NCBI RefSeq assembly: GCF_002813775.1
Contig: NZ_CP020370.1
Location: 3,683,501-3,747,500 of the forward strand
Direction of reading: 5' to 3'
Length of the DNA stretch: 64,000 bases
Source of the DNA: Candidatus Thiodictyon syntrophicum
GTDB taxonomy: Bacteria; Pseudomonadota; Gammaproteobacteria; Chromatiales; Chromatiaceae
The position numbers were made by a program, and so were the translations under genes. A model generated the notes under the pieces. It saw nothing but the letters and a program-made list of their open reading frames with translations, ran no database searches and was not told where the DNA came from. Shown here in pieces: positions 9,023 through 20,327 of this stretch (its first letter is position 1; every line of letters starts with the position of its first letter).

Positions 9023-9681
9023 GCAACGATTTTCGCCCGGACGGGGACGCCCCGCGCTATTTCGGCCTCTACCCGGCCATCGTCACCAACCTGGTGGACC
9101 AGGACGGTCTGGGCCGTATCGAGGTCAGCTTCCCCTGGCTGGGGGCGGACGGCGCCACGGTGCGCGCCTGGGCCACGCTGCTCTCACCCTACGCCGACCA
9201 GGATCAGGGGTTCCAGGTGCTGCCGGAGCGCGACACCCAGGTGGTGGTGGGCTTCGAGGCCGGGAGCCTGCGCCGTCCCTATATCGTCGGCAGCGCCTGG
9301 AACGGCAAGGAGTCCCTGCCGGTGAGCCCGGAGAAGGCCAACAACAAGCGCATCATCAAGACCCGCTCCGGCTCCATCCTGGAGTTCGACGACACCGGCG
9401 GCGCGGTCAAGGTGACCCTGTCCACCAAGAGCGGGCACAAGCTGATCCTGAAGGACAGTCCCCAGGAGGTCAGCCTGGAACATCAGAACGGCTGCAAGAT
9501 CACCATGAACGCCGCGGGCCAGGTGAAGATCGATGCCACCAGCACGGTGGATATCACCGCCTCCGTCATGAACGTGCACGCGCCCATGGCGCTCTTCGAC
9601 GGCACCATCAAGTGCACCACACTGATCACGACCTCGGTCGTGTCGTCCTCCTATACACCCGGCGCGGGGAACATCTGGTGA
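9019..9681 (+). CDS. Spike tip protein, gp5/baseplate-assembly V-like (second half of an Afp8/VgrG-type spike)
   Basis: The 220-residue product begins with an OB-fold: YFGLYPAIVTNLVDQDGLGRIEV, FPWL, and VRAWATLLSPYADQDQGF. This is followed by RDTQVVVGFEAGSLRRPYIVGSAWN. The rest is the repetitive beta-helical needle (KRIIKTRSGSILEFDD, then repeated short strands). This is the usual architecture of gpV/gp5 and the C-terminal half of VgrG. The start at 9019 shares bases with the hub stop. No PAAR gene was seen in the window. Confidence 0.9.
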   Translation: MSNDFRPDGDAPRYFGLYPAIVTNLVDQDGLGRIEVSFPWLGADGATVRAWATLLSPYADQDQGFQVLPERDTQVVVGFEAGSLRRPYIVGSAWNGKESLPVSPEKANNKRIIKTRSGSILEFDDTGGAVKVTLSTKSGHKLILKDSPQEVSLEHQNGCKITMNAAGQVKIDATSTVDITASVMNVHAPMALFDGTIKCTTLITTSVVSSSYTPGAGNIW

Positions 9682-11420
9682 GCGCACATCCCTGGGTATT
9701 GGTCGCCCCCTGGTACCGCTGGGACCGCCCCGCGGTGCCCGGCGCCGGGCGCGGCACCGCGCCGGCCTTCCAGAAGTTCTCCTCGGACACCTATGTCCTG
9801 GATTTCTTGGCCAACCCCCAGCGCTCACTGCGCTTCGAGCCCGGGGTGGACGAAGTCCAGGAACTGCACTACACGGCGGCGCCCAAGATCCTGCCGCCCG
9901 CGGCCCTGGCCGGGAAGATCACCAGCCTCTTCCCCACCGGCAAGAAGGGGCAGCCCGGCCCTTTCCTGACCAGTCTGCGCCCCACCGGTCTGCGCAAGAT
10001 TTATCTCGACACCCACAGCCGTCACTATCTGGTGGTGTGCGAGCTGCACTGCGATCTCGCCGGATTCCCCTCCCCGGACGCCCGCGAGGTCTGCCAGGCG
10101 GGCCTGGTGGTGCGCCGCCGACACCTGTCCTATCCGGATTCGGCCCGGGCCGAGGCCCAGGCGATCGTCAAGGACCTGGTGGCAGTGGACCGCGCCATCG
10201 CCGCACTGCGCGGCGCGGCCCCGGGCGCGGACTGCGGCTGCGGCCCCAGTCGCAATCAGACCTTGGCGACGCGGCTGCGCTCACTGTTCAAGACCGCGGC
10301 GCCGGGGCTCCCGGCCTTGGAGGAGACGCGCGCCGGGCTCAATGCCAGGCTCGCCGCCTGGCGGGGCCGCGCCGGCGCCCACTGGCTGCTCGAGGGCTGG
10401 ATCCCCGGGGACCGGGACCGGATCGGGGCCTGGGGCCTGGTGGAGGACGAGCCGCAGGACCTGGTGGAGGCCTGGTCGCCCATGTGGGCACTGTTCGCGG
10501 ACCCGGCCCGGCCCGACCACGATGCCGCCGGGCGGACCATCTTCTACGGGGTCCTGCCGAGCGCGAGCTTCGACACCGACCTGGCCGGCAAGGCGCGCTT
10601 CGACGACCACACCACCTACGAGGTCCGCTGCTTCGTGCGCCGGCACGACCCCCGCTGCCCGCGGGGCGCGGCCCCGGACTGCCGCGGCGAGCTGGTGTGG
10701 AGCCGCGCAAGCGAACGCTACCGGCTGGCCGCCCCGTTCGACCTGCTGGGGACCTCCAACAGGCCCGTCACCATCCAACTGCCGAACCTGGCCGAGCTGG
10801 CCGCCCAGGCGACCCAACTGCCCATCGGCAAGTTCTCGCCGGTCAAGATCATCCAGCCCCAGAGCCTGAGCCCGAAGGTGAAGGATGGGGTCTGCACGTC
10901 CGGCACCATGGGCGGCCCGGCCATCTGTTTCATCTCCATCCCCCTGATCACCATCGTCGCCTATTTCGTCTTCAGCATCTTTCTGCCGATCGTGGTGTTC
11001 GTCTTCGGGCTCTGGTTCCTGCTCGCATTCAAGTTCTGCATCCCCCCGCAAATCGATTTCGACGTCGGTCTGGAGCTCAAGCTCGAGGCCGTGGGTGAGT
11101 TGGGGCTGGATCTGGATGCGGACTTCAGTATCAACGTCGAGGTCGCGGGGGTGCTGACACCGGTGAGCGCCGCCTCCCTCAACGCGGAACTCAAGACGAC
11201 GCTCGCCGGCGGCTTCGCCGACGCCTACGGGTTCGACCCCGGGGACGTCGGGGACGGGCTCGCCGACTTCTCCAGCACACCGCTCAAGGGGCTGGCGGAC
11301 CTGGGCCTGGAGATCGAGGCCCTGCCGGGCGACGTCGCCGCCGACCCCCCGGTGCGCGGCAACATCGAGGCGGATGTGCACTTCGAGACCCCGGTGACAC
11401 GCATGGGTACACCCGCATGA
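9678..11420 (+). CDS. Operon-encoded membrane protein of unknown function
   Basis: I place the start at GTG 9678, which shares bases with the spike stop; the ATG at 9612 would lie inside the spike gene. The 580-residue product has an N-terminal soluble part rich in Trp and Arg. It includes a Cys cluster near residue 180 (DCGCGP). Residues about 415-457 form a strongly hydrophobic stretch long enough for two transmembrane helices, ending FKFCIPP. The acidic, amphipathic C-terminus is rich in alternating hydrophobic residues. I do not recognise a family. A membrane protein in the baseplate cluster could anchor the particle to a membrane or trigger it, but that is inference. Confidence 0.75.
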   Translation: MSAHPWVLVAPWYRWDRPAVPGAGRGTAPAFQKFSSDTYVLDFLANPQRSLRFEPGVDEVQELHYTAAPKILPPAALAGKITSLFPTGKKGQPGPFLTSLRPTGLRKIYLDTHSRHYLVVCELHCDLAGFPSPDAREVCQAGLVVRRRHLSYPDSARAEAQAIVKDLVAVDRAIAALRGAAPGADCGCGPSRNQTLATRLRSLFKTAAPGLPALEETRAGLNARLAAWRGRAGAHWLLEGWIPGDRDRIGAWGLVEDEPQDLVEAWSPMWALFADPARPDHDAAGRTIFYGVLPSASFDTDLAGKARFDDHTTYEVRCFVRRHDPRCPRGAAPDCRGELVWSRASERYRLAAPFDLLGTSNRPVTIQLPNLAELAAQATQLPIGKFSPVKIIQPQSLSPKVKDGVCTSGTMGGPAICFISIPLITIVAYFVFSIFLPIVVFVFGLWFLLAFKFCIPPQIDFDVGLELKLEAVGELGLDLDADFSINVEVAGVLTPVSAASLNAELKTTLAGGFADAYGFDPGDVGDGLADFSSTPLKGLADLGLEIEALPGDVAADPPVRGNIEADVHFETPVTRMGTPA

Positions 11421-11806
11421 TCGACACCCGCAAACTCCTGGGGCGCGGCTGGTCCCTGCCCCTGGCCCCGGATCGCACCGGCCGGCTCGTTTATGAGGAT
11501 GGTCCGGAGAAGGTCCGTCAGGCGATCGGCATCGTCCTGCAGACCGAGCCCGGGGAGCGCCTGATGCGCCCGGACTTCGGCTGCGGGCTGCGCCGCTTCC
11601 TGATGAAGCCCAACACCACCGCCACCCGCGCCCTGATCCAGCGTGAGGTGGAGCGCGCCCTGGCCAACTGGGAGCCGCGCATCCGGCTCGAGTCCGTGGG
11701 CGTGACCCCCGGGGAGGACCCGGCCCTGGTCCTGGTAACCATCGCCTATGTCCAGGTCCTGGACGGGCGTCGCGACAACCTCGTCTATCCCTTCTACCTG
11801 GAGTGA
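11417..11806 (+). CDS. Baseplate wedge protein gp25-like (Afp9)
   Basis: At 129 residues this is a normal-sized gp25/GPW family protein. It contains RQAIGIVLQTEPGERLMRPDFGCGLRRFL, which includes the family-defining TxPGERxMxPxFG motif. It ends with strands VLVTIAYVQV and DNLVYPFYLE. gp25 proteins bind the sheath and the baseplate wedge and start sheath polymerisation. It overlaps the membrane protein gene by 4 bases. Confidence 0.95.
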   Translation: MIDTRKLLGRGWSLPLAPDRTGRLVYEDGPEKVRQAIGIVLQTEPGERLMRPDFGCGLRRFLMKPNTTATRALIQREVERALANWEPRIRLESVGVTPGEDPALVLVTIAYVQVLDGRRDNLVYPFYLE

Positions 11807-11810
11807 TGTC

Positions 11811-14009
11811 ATGCCGTTGCCCAGCCCCATCCTGGATGACCGCTCCTATGCGCAGTTGCGCGACGAACTGGTCCGGCGCATCCCGGTCTATACGCCGGAG
11901 TGGACGGACCACAACGCGAGCGACCCCGGCATCACGCTCCTGGAGCTCTTCGCCTTCCTGGGCGAGAACCTGCTCTATCGGTTCAACCAGATCCCCGAGG
12001 CGACCAAGCTCGAGTTTCTGCGCCGACTGGACGTCCCGCTGCGCCCGGCACTGCCCGCCCAGGGGCTGCTGCGCCTGAGCACCGAGCGCCCCGCCGGGGT
12101 CCTGGCCCCCATCGGCACCGAGGCGCGCGCCGGCGACCTCGCCTTCGAGACCCTGACCGAGACCCTGGTCTGGCCGCTGTCCGCCATCGGCGCCGGCCGG
12201 GTGCGCACTGCGGCGCCGGACCAGGCCAGCGAGCCCGAGGTCTACGACCTGGCCGTGCGGGCCGCCCAGGCCCTGGACGACCTGCCGGCGGGGGCCAGGC
12301 TCGACTATTACCGCACCGAGTTGATCCCCACCGCGGCCGACGGGGTCCCCGCGGACCTGCCGGGTACGGTTGACAGCACCCTGTGGATCGCGCTGGTCAG
12401 GGAGAAGGGGTTCGACGCCGCCAGACTCGGGGGCGCCGTCCTCAACCTGGCCTTTGTCCCGGCGACCGACTATCCGTCCGCGCAGTCGGTCCCGGCCTGT
12501 CCCGGTGAGGGCCCGGTACCCCGCGGGCCCGCGATCGAGTGGCAGATATCGCAGACCGCACTGCTTGGCGGCGAGCCCGACTACCGGCCCGTCCAGGTGG
12601 TTGGCGACAGCAGCTCCGGACTCTCCCGGGAGGGCGTGGTGCGCCTGCGCCTGCCCAAAGACCTGGCCCCCGTGGGTCCGCCGCAACTCCCCGACCCGGA
12701 CCGCGCCGGGACCGGGTCGCGCCCCCCCACCCTGGATGAGGAGACCCAGGCGCGGGTCTTCTGTTGGCTGCGCGCCTTCCGCGTCGACCAGGGCGACCTG
12801 CCGCGCTGCGCCCTCCTGGTCGCCAACGCCGCCCAGGCGCGCCAGTGCGTGCGCGCCCGACCCGAATATCTGGGCACCGGGACCGGCCAGGCGGGGCAGC
12901 GCTATGCGTTGGTCAAGCGGCCGGTGCTGGCCGGCAGCGCCCGGATCGAGGTGGAGGAGCCCGCGGGCTGGACCGCCTGGACCGAGATCGACGGATTTCA
13001 CTTGAGCGGCCCGGACGACCGCCACTTCCGCTGCGACCCGGAGACCGGCGAGGTCCGTTTCGGCAACGGGGAACAGGGTCGGCCGCCCCAGATCGGGGAG
13101 CGCATCCGCGCCCTGGAGTACCGCTACGGCGGCGGCACCCGCGGCAACCTGCCGCCCGGGAGCCTCTCCAAGGTCCTGCTGGACGGACTCAAGGTGGACA
13201 ATCCGCTGCGCACCCGCGGCGGCGCCGACCCCGAGCCCATCGAGCGCGCCCTGGAGCGCATCCCCGGCGAACTGCGCCGCCGTGACCGGGCGGTCACCGC
13301 CGCCGACTTCAAGGAACTGGCCCTGGCCACCCCGGGCGCCGGGGTGGGCCGCGCCGAGTGTCTGCCCCGTTTCCATGCACCCAGCCTGACCCCGGGGCGG
13401 GCCGGGGTGGTCACGGTGGTGGTGTGGCCGACCGAGGACCCCCGGCAACCGGAGGCCCCGCTGCCGGATCGCTATCTCGTGGCGCAGGTCTGCGCCTGGC
13501 TCGACGAGCGTCGGCTGGTGACCACCGAGCTCTATGTCGTCCCGCCCACCTATCATCAGGTCGCGGTCTCGGTCGCCCTGGCGGTCAAACCCGGCTACGG
13601 GATCGAGGCGGTGCGCCGCTGGGTGGAACTGTTGCTGCGCCAATATCTGGCCCCCCTGCCCCCCTACGGCCCCACCGGCGAGGGCTGGCCGCTCGGTCGG
13701 CGCGTGCACGGACCCGAGTTGGAGGCGGCGGCGCTCCAGGTCGAGGGGGTGGAATACCTGGAGGGCCTAGCCCTGGCCGGTCGCGACCCCAAGACTGGGC
13801 TCTGGTCCGCCACGGTAACCACGGTCACGCTGGAACCCTATGAGGTCCCCTGGCTGACCGATATCCTGGTGGTCGCGGACCTGCCCCTGCCGCCCCCGCG
13901 GACGGCCTTGACGCCGGCGCCCGGCGGCACGCCGGAGGGGCCGGGTGGGCCCGAAACGCCGGAAGTGCCAGTGCCGGTGCCGCTGCCCATCGAGCGGGAG
14001 CGCTGCTGA
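11811..14009 (+). CDS. Baseplate assembly protein J-like (Afp11)
   Basis: Start ATG 11811 gives 732 residues opening PLPSPILDDRSYAQL, then WTDHNASDPGITLLELFAFL, the hallmark start of large J/gp6-like baseplate proteins of eCIS. Later segments include FGNGEQGRPPQIGERIRALEYRYGGG and RAVTAADFKELALATPG, both typical. The final about 35 residues are Pro-rich. The protein forms the wedge ring that holds the hub and changes shape on firing. It is followed by an overlapping start (TGATG) of the next gene. Confidence 0.93.
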   Translation: MPLPSPILDDRSYAQLRDELVRRIPVYTPEWTDHNASDPGITLLELFAFLGENLLYRFNQIPEATKLEFLRRLDVPLRPALPAQGLLRLSTERPAGVLAPIGTEARAGDLAFETLTETLVWPLSAIGAGRVRTAAPDQASEPEVYDLAVRAAQALDDLPAGARLDYYRTELIPTAADGVPADLPGTVDSTLWIALVREKGFDAARLGGAVLNLAFVPATDYPSAQSVPACPGEGPVPRGPAIEWQISQTALLGGEPDYRPVQVVGDSSSGLSREGVVRLRLPKDLAPVGPPQLPDPDRAGTGSRPPTLDEETQARVFCWLRAFRVDQGDLPRCALLVANAAQARQCVRARPEYLGTGTGQAGQRYALVKRPVLAGSARIEVEEPAGWTAWTEIDGFHLSGPDDRHFRCDPETGEVRFGNGEQGRPPQIGERIRALEYRYGGGTRGNLPPGSLSKVLLDGLKVDNPLRTRGGADPEPIERALERIPGELRRRDRAVTAADFKELALATPGAGVGRAECLPRFHAPSLTPGRAGVVTVVVWPTEDPRQPEAPLPDRYLVAQVCAWLDERRLVTTELYVVPPTYHQVAVSVALAVKPGYGIEAVRRWVELLLRQYLAPLPPYGPTGEGWPLGRRVHGPELEAAALQVEGVEYLEGLALAGRDPKTGLWSATVTTVTLEPYEVPWLTDILVVADLPLPPPRTALTPAPGGTPEGPGGPETPEVPVPVPLPIERERC

Positions 14010-16306
14010 TGGCCATCCTGCCCGCCGCCGCGGCCCTGGACCCCGGCTTCGCGCTGGTGCGCGGCGCGGATCAATGGGTGCGGGCATCCTTCGCCGACTG
14101 CGCCCTGGTCGCGGGCGCCGTCCAACTCGCCTGGGAGGACGTGCCGGAGGGGGGCCAGGTGCCGGGCGCGGCGCCGCCGCGCGGGGCCGGTCTCGCTTTC
14201 GACGGGCAGTGCCGGCTCTACCACAGCCGGCCGGACGCGGGCAGCGTGGAGCGCCTGCCCTGGGCCGCCCAGGACGCGCTGCGCCCCGCCCAGCCCGGGC
14301 CGGCCCCCACCCCGCTCTTCGCCGCCGTCGCGCAGACCTTCGGCGACTTCGCGCCACGGCAGGCCGCCCTGCCCCTGGCCGCCCCGCGCGGACTCGCGGT
14401 GGACGCCGAGGACCGGCTCTTCATCGCGGCTCACGGCTCCCGCACCTTGCTGGTCCTCGAGGGCCAGGGTGAGCGGCGCGGCCGGCGTATCCTGCGCCGG
14501 GCGGTCTTCCCCGGCCGTCCGCTGGATCTCGCGACGGACCCGAGCGGCCAGGGTCGCGAGGTCCTGGTGGTCACCGAGTCCCCCCTGGCGCTCTACCGCA
14601 TGACCGCGCGCGGGACCCCGAGGCCGCTGGAACTGCCGGCCGGGGTCCAGGCCCCAGCCCGGCTGGCGGTCAGCCCCGCCGGGGCGTGCGTGCTGCTGAG
14701 CGCGGCCGGCAGTGCCGCCGCCCGGGTGCTTGAACTCGCGGCGCCCCAGCGGGACCGCGCCGTTCCCTGGGCGACCGACATCGCCTTCTACAGCCCCACT
14801 GCGACCGTCCACGGCGACCAGAACCCCGATCCAGGCGCCGCGGGCGGGGACGAGGGTGCGGTCCTGGCCGTGGCCCGCCGGCCGGGGGAACTGTTCCTGC
14901 GCCTGCGCCTCACCGCGGTCGGTCTCGAAGAACTGCCCGGGCTCGCGGCCCCCGGCTATGACGGGCTGGGCATCGTCGCCACGCCCGACCAGCGCATCGC
15001 CTTCTGGAGCGCCCGCGGCCTGCGCTATGCCGTGGCGGCGCGCCGCACCTACCGCCGCACCGGGCAGGTGGTCGGCTTCCGGCTCGACAGCGGTGACTTC
15101 CAGACCCAGTGGGGCCGGCTCTTCGTGGACGCCTGCATCCCCCGGGAGACGGACCTGCGGGTCTACTGCATCGCCGCGGACGAACTGCCCGAGGTCCCGC
15201 TGGTCCCGCGCCTGGCACCGGTCAACCTGCGCGACCCGGGCGCCCCGCCGGCACCCCCACACGACACGCTGTCCCCGCCCTTGCCGGCCCAGGCCTGGGT
15301 GCCGGACCCCGGGACCGCGGCCAGTCGCCTGCACCGGCGCGCCGAGGGCCTCGAACTGCCCTGGGCGCGGCGTGCGCCAAATGATGCCTTCGCCACCTAC
15401 GAGACGCCGACCACGGACCGCCGCGGGCGCTATCTCTGGGTCATCCTGGAACTCGCCGGGAACGGCCGCAACAGCCCCCGGGTGCGGGCCTTGCGCGCCG
15501 GGTATCCGGCCCATGACCTGCTCCAGCGGCTGCCGCGGGTACTCGGCGCGGACGCGGACGCCGAGCGCTTCCTGGGTCGCTTCCTCGCCCCCCTGGCCGG
15601 GCTCACCGGCGACCTGGACGCCCGCGCCCGCTTGCGTCACGCTCTCCTGGACCCGCGCTCGGCCCCGGACGAGGCGCTCCCCTGGCTCGCCGACTTCTTC
15701 GGCTTGGTGTTGGACGAGCGCTGGTCGGCCGCGGTGCGGCGGGCGCTGATTGCCGAGGTCATGGAACTGTTCCGCTACCGCGGGACCCTACGCGGGCTCA
15801 AGCGCTTTCTGCGCATCGTGACCGGGGTGGAACCCATCATCATCGAGCGTTACCGCATGCGCGGCGGGGCTGTGATCGGCGAGCCGACGGCGCGCGGCTC
15901 CCGGGCCGTCCTGGGGGCCGGGATGCGGGTCGGCGGACAGGTGGGGACCAGCGCGCAGACGCCCCTGGGGGCGGGGTCCGCGGCGGACGCCTTCGAGACC
16001 CACGCCCACCGCTTCACGGTCATGCTGCCCGCCCTGCTGTCGGAGGAGACCCTGGCCCTGGCCGCCCGGGTCCTGGAAGTCCACCGCCCGGCGCACACCC
16101 TCTACGACCTCTGCACCGTGACCGCCGGCAGCCGGGTGGGGCGCGGGCTCCATGTCGGTCTGAGCGCGGTCATCGGCCGCGGAAGCGGCTGGGAGCCGCT
16201 GCGGATCGGCTCCAGTACCCTGGGCCGCGGGGGACTCCTGGGTCGACCCGCACCCGGTACCCGCACCGATGGGGCGCGGGTCGGATTGGATACGCGGGTG
16301 GGCTAA
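14009..16306 (+). CDS. Baseplate gpI-like tail protein with N-terminal beta-propeller (Afp12 region)
   Basis: Residues 1 to about 440 contain repeated blade-like units such as GLAVDAEDRLFIA and LAVSPAGACVLL, consistent with an NHL-type propeller. The C-terminal part carries the gpI-like tail domain: LLQRLPRVLGADADAERFLGRFL, PWLADFFGLVLDERW, and YRGTLRGLKRFLRIVTG near residues 500-610. It ends in a Gly-rich segment. gpI-type proteins link wedge to fibres. The propeller fusion is also seen in other phage-tail-like clusters; its ligand is unknown. The length of 765 residues is far above the about 200 of plain gpI. Confidence 0.85.
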   Translation: MAILPAAAALDPGFALVRGADQWVRASFADCALVAGAVQLAWEDVPEGGQVPGAAPPRGAGLAFDGQCRLYHSRPDAGSVERLPWAAQDALRPAQPGPAPTPLFAAVAQTFGDFAPRQAALPLAAPRGLAVDAEDRLFIAAHGSRTLLVLEGQGERRGRRILRRAVFPGRPLDLATDPSGQGREVLVVTESPLALYRMTARGTPRPLELPAGVQAPARLAVSPAGACVLLSAAGSAAARVLELAAPQRDRAVPWATDIAFYSPTATVHGDQNPDPGAAGGDEGAVLAVARRPGELFLRLRLTAVGLEELPGLAAPGYDGLGIVATPDQRIAFWSARGLRYAVAARRTYRRTGQVVGFRLDSGDFQTQWGRLFVDACIPRETDLRVYCIAADELPEVPLVPRLAPVNLRDPGAPPAPPHDTLSPPLPAQAWVPDPGTAASRLHRRAEGLELPWARRAPNDAFATYETPTTDRRGRYLWVILELAGNGRNSPRVRALRAGYPAHDLLQRLPRVLGADADAERFLGRFLAPLAGLTGDLDARARLRHALLDPRSAPDEALPWLADFFGLVLDERWSAAVRRALIAEVMELFRYRGTLRGLKRFLRIVTGVEPIIIERYRMRGGAVIGEPTARGSRAVLGAGMRVGGQVGTSAQTPLGAGSAADAFETHAHRFTVMLPALLSEETLALAARVLEVHRPAHTLYDLCTVTAGSRVGRGLHVGLSAVIGRGSGWEPLRIGSSTLGRGGLLGRPAPGTRTDGARVGLDTRVG

Positions 16307-16322
16307 GGGGCGGATCACTACA

Positions 16323-18243
16323 GTGGAAAACGTGACGATAAAGCGGATGCACATGCGCTACCGACTGCCGGCCCGGGCGGCCGACGGCCTGCTGCGGGCG
16401 CGCCTCACCGCGGTCCAGTCGCTGCTGCTGGACGAGGCCCTGGCGGCGGCCCTGGAGCAGGCCGGCGCCCGCCCCGAGGAGGAGATCTGTGTCCGCCGGC
16501 TGCGGGTGCCGGTGCGGCTGCGCGGCGTACGCGGCGACGCGGCCCTGGCGGCGGACTGGGCGCAGGCGATCGCCGCCGCCCTGACCGAGACCTTGGCCCG
16601 GGACGGACCTGAGCAGGCAGTGCGCTATGGGTCGCGGATGCACGCCTGGATCGATTGCGCCCTGGGTGTCGCCCGCGGCGATCTGGGCCGCGCCTGGGCC
16701 TGGCGCCGGCTGGGCCTGTGGCGGGCCGCCGGGGATCTGGCCCCCGCGGATGGCGCCGCCGAGCTGGTGCGGGGCCTGGCCTTCGCCCCGGACGCGGTGG
16801 TGCCGGTGCTGCTGGGGCTCGCCGCGCAGGGGGCCCTGAGCCCGTTGGCCCGGCGGCTGGATCTACCCTCCTGGACCCTGCTGGCGGCCGCCGCCCTGGA
16901 CGCCCATGCGGCACCGCGGGAGCTCCTGGAGCGGCCCGCACCACCCGACGGGGCTGTCCCGGCGACGGCCCCTGGCGCGACCGCGGCGCCGACGGCCCTT
17001 ACCCACGCGGAGGCGCCCGGCGGCCCAACTGCAACGGCCCCCTGGGACGACTCACCCCTGCTGCCCCTGCGCGAGGTCGCGGCACCCGGCAACGCCCGCG
17101 CGCTCGCCGTGCTGATCCTGCTCGCGGCCGACCCGGCCCTGGGCCGCCGGGGACTCCCGGGGGCCGGCCGCCAGGTCGATGGCCTGGTCCAAGACCTGCT
17201 GGATGCGGCATCCGCCGATCCGGGGCGATCGGAGCGGCCCGCGACCCCCAGGGTCCAAGGGCCGGACTCACCCGGCTCACCCGCGGCGGCCGATCGGCCG
17301 CGGCCGACGGCGGACCCGGCGCCCACACCCGCGACCACGGACCCCCGGGGTTCCGAACCCAACCCGGGGCCCGTCGGCGGCGAGCCGCCCGTGCCCGCGG
17401 CAGACGACGCCGCGACGCCCGCGGCCCCGTCCGGGGCCCGGCCGGAGGAGCGCCACGCGCACGCAGAGCCGGCCGCCGCCCGGCCCCCGAGCGGCCCGGA
17501 CCCATGGCGCGAGAAGGCCGATCGGTCCCGCGGCACCAACCAGACCTTGCCCGGGACCGGCCCCGCCGGGGCCGCTCGCCCGCCCGACCCGGGGTCGACG
17601 CCAGCGGAGCCTGCGCCCGGGTCCGGTCTGCGCCAAGCCACCCCGACGCGGCCGACCGAGCCGGTCGCGGGGGACGACCCACGGGCCGCGAGTGCGCCGG
17701 GCCGGGAGCCGGATCGGGAGCCGGACCGGCAGCCCGCTTCCCCGCTGGTCCTGCGACGGGAGGGCCGCACCGATTGGGGCGGTCTGCTGCTCCTGCTCAA
17801 CGTTCTGGAGCCGGCGGGCCTGCTGGACCCGCAGGCGCCCCTGCCCCCCGGGCGGACTTTGCGCTGGACCCTGCACCACCTGGCCCAGGCACTGGCCCCG
17901 GTGACGGCGGACGACCCGGCGGCGCTGGCCTTCGCCGGGCTGGCCCCGGGCACCCGCCCGCCGTCGCTGCACGGCCCCGCGGCGAGCGGTCCGGAGTGCT
18001 ACGCCATCGCCGAACTGCGCGCCCGGGTCGTGCGCTGCCTGCACCGGGTCCTGGAGGCCGACACGGAGCACCCGGAGGCGGTCCTCACCCGGATCTGCCG
18101 TCGACCCGCCATGATCCTGGCGGACCCGGGCTGGATCGAGGTGCGCTTCGCGCTCGCCTCCCTGTCCACGCAACTGCGCCGCGCCCGGCTGGATCTGAAC
18201 CCAAATTGGCTCCCCTGGTTGGGCACGGTGGTGAGGTTCAGCT

Positions 18244-18251
<8 letters not shown>
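16323..18251 (+). CDS. Probable eCIS tape-measure protein (Afp14/CIS_TMP-like)
   Basis: I chose GTG 16323, which has AAGGGG about 12 bases upstream; ATG 16347 is an alternative. The N-terminus (VENVTIKRMHMRYRLPA, then QSLLLDEALAAALEQ and EEICVRRLRVPVRLR) resembles the start of the CIS tape-measure family. Near residue 480 a conserved-looking WGGLLLLLNVLEPAGLLD fits the family block that precedes the C-terminal helices. About 200 residues between are Pro/Ala/Gly-rich and probably disordered. Tape-measure proteins set tube length. The assignment rests on pattern and position, just before the ATPase gene as in known loci. Confidence 0.6.
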
Positions 18252-20271
<2,020 letters not shown>

Positions 20272-20327
20272 CCCAACCCAGCCACTGTAACCGAACGCCC
20301 AACCACGCGACCCAGGAGCCCATCACC

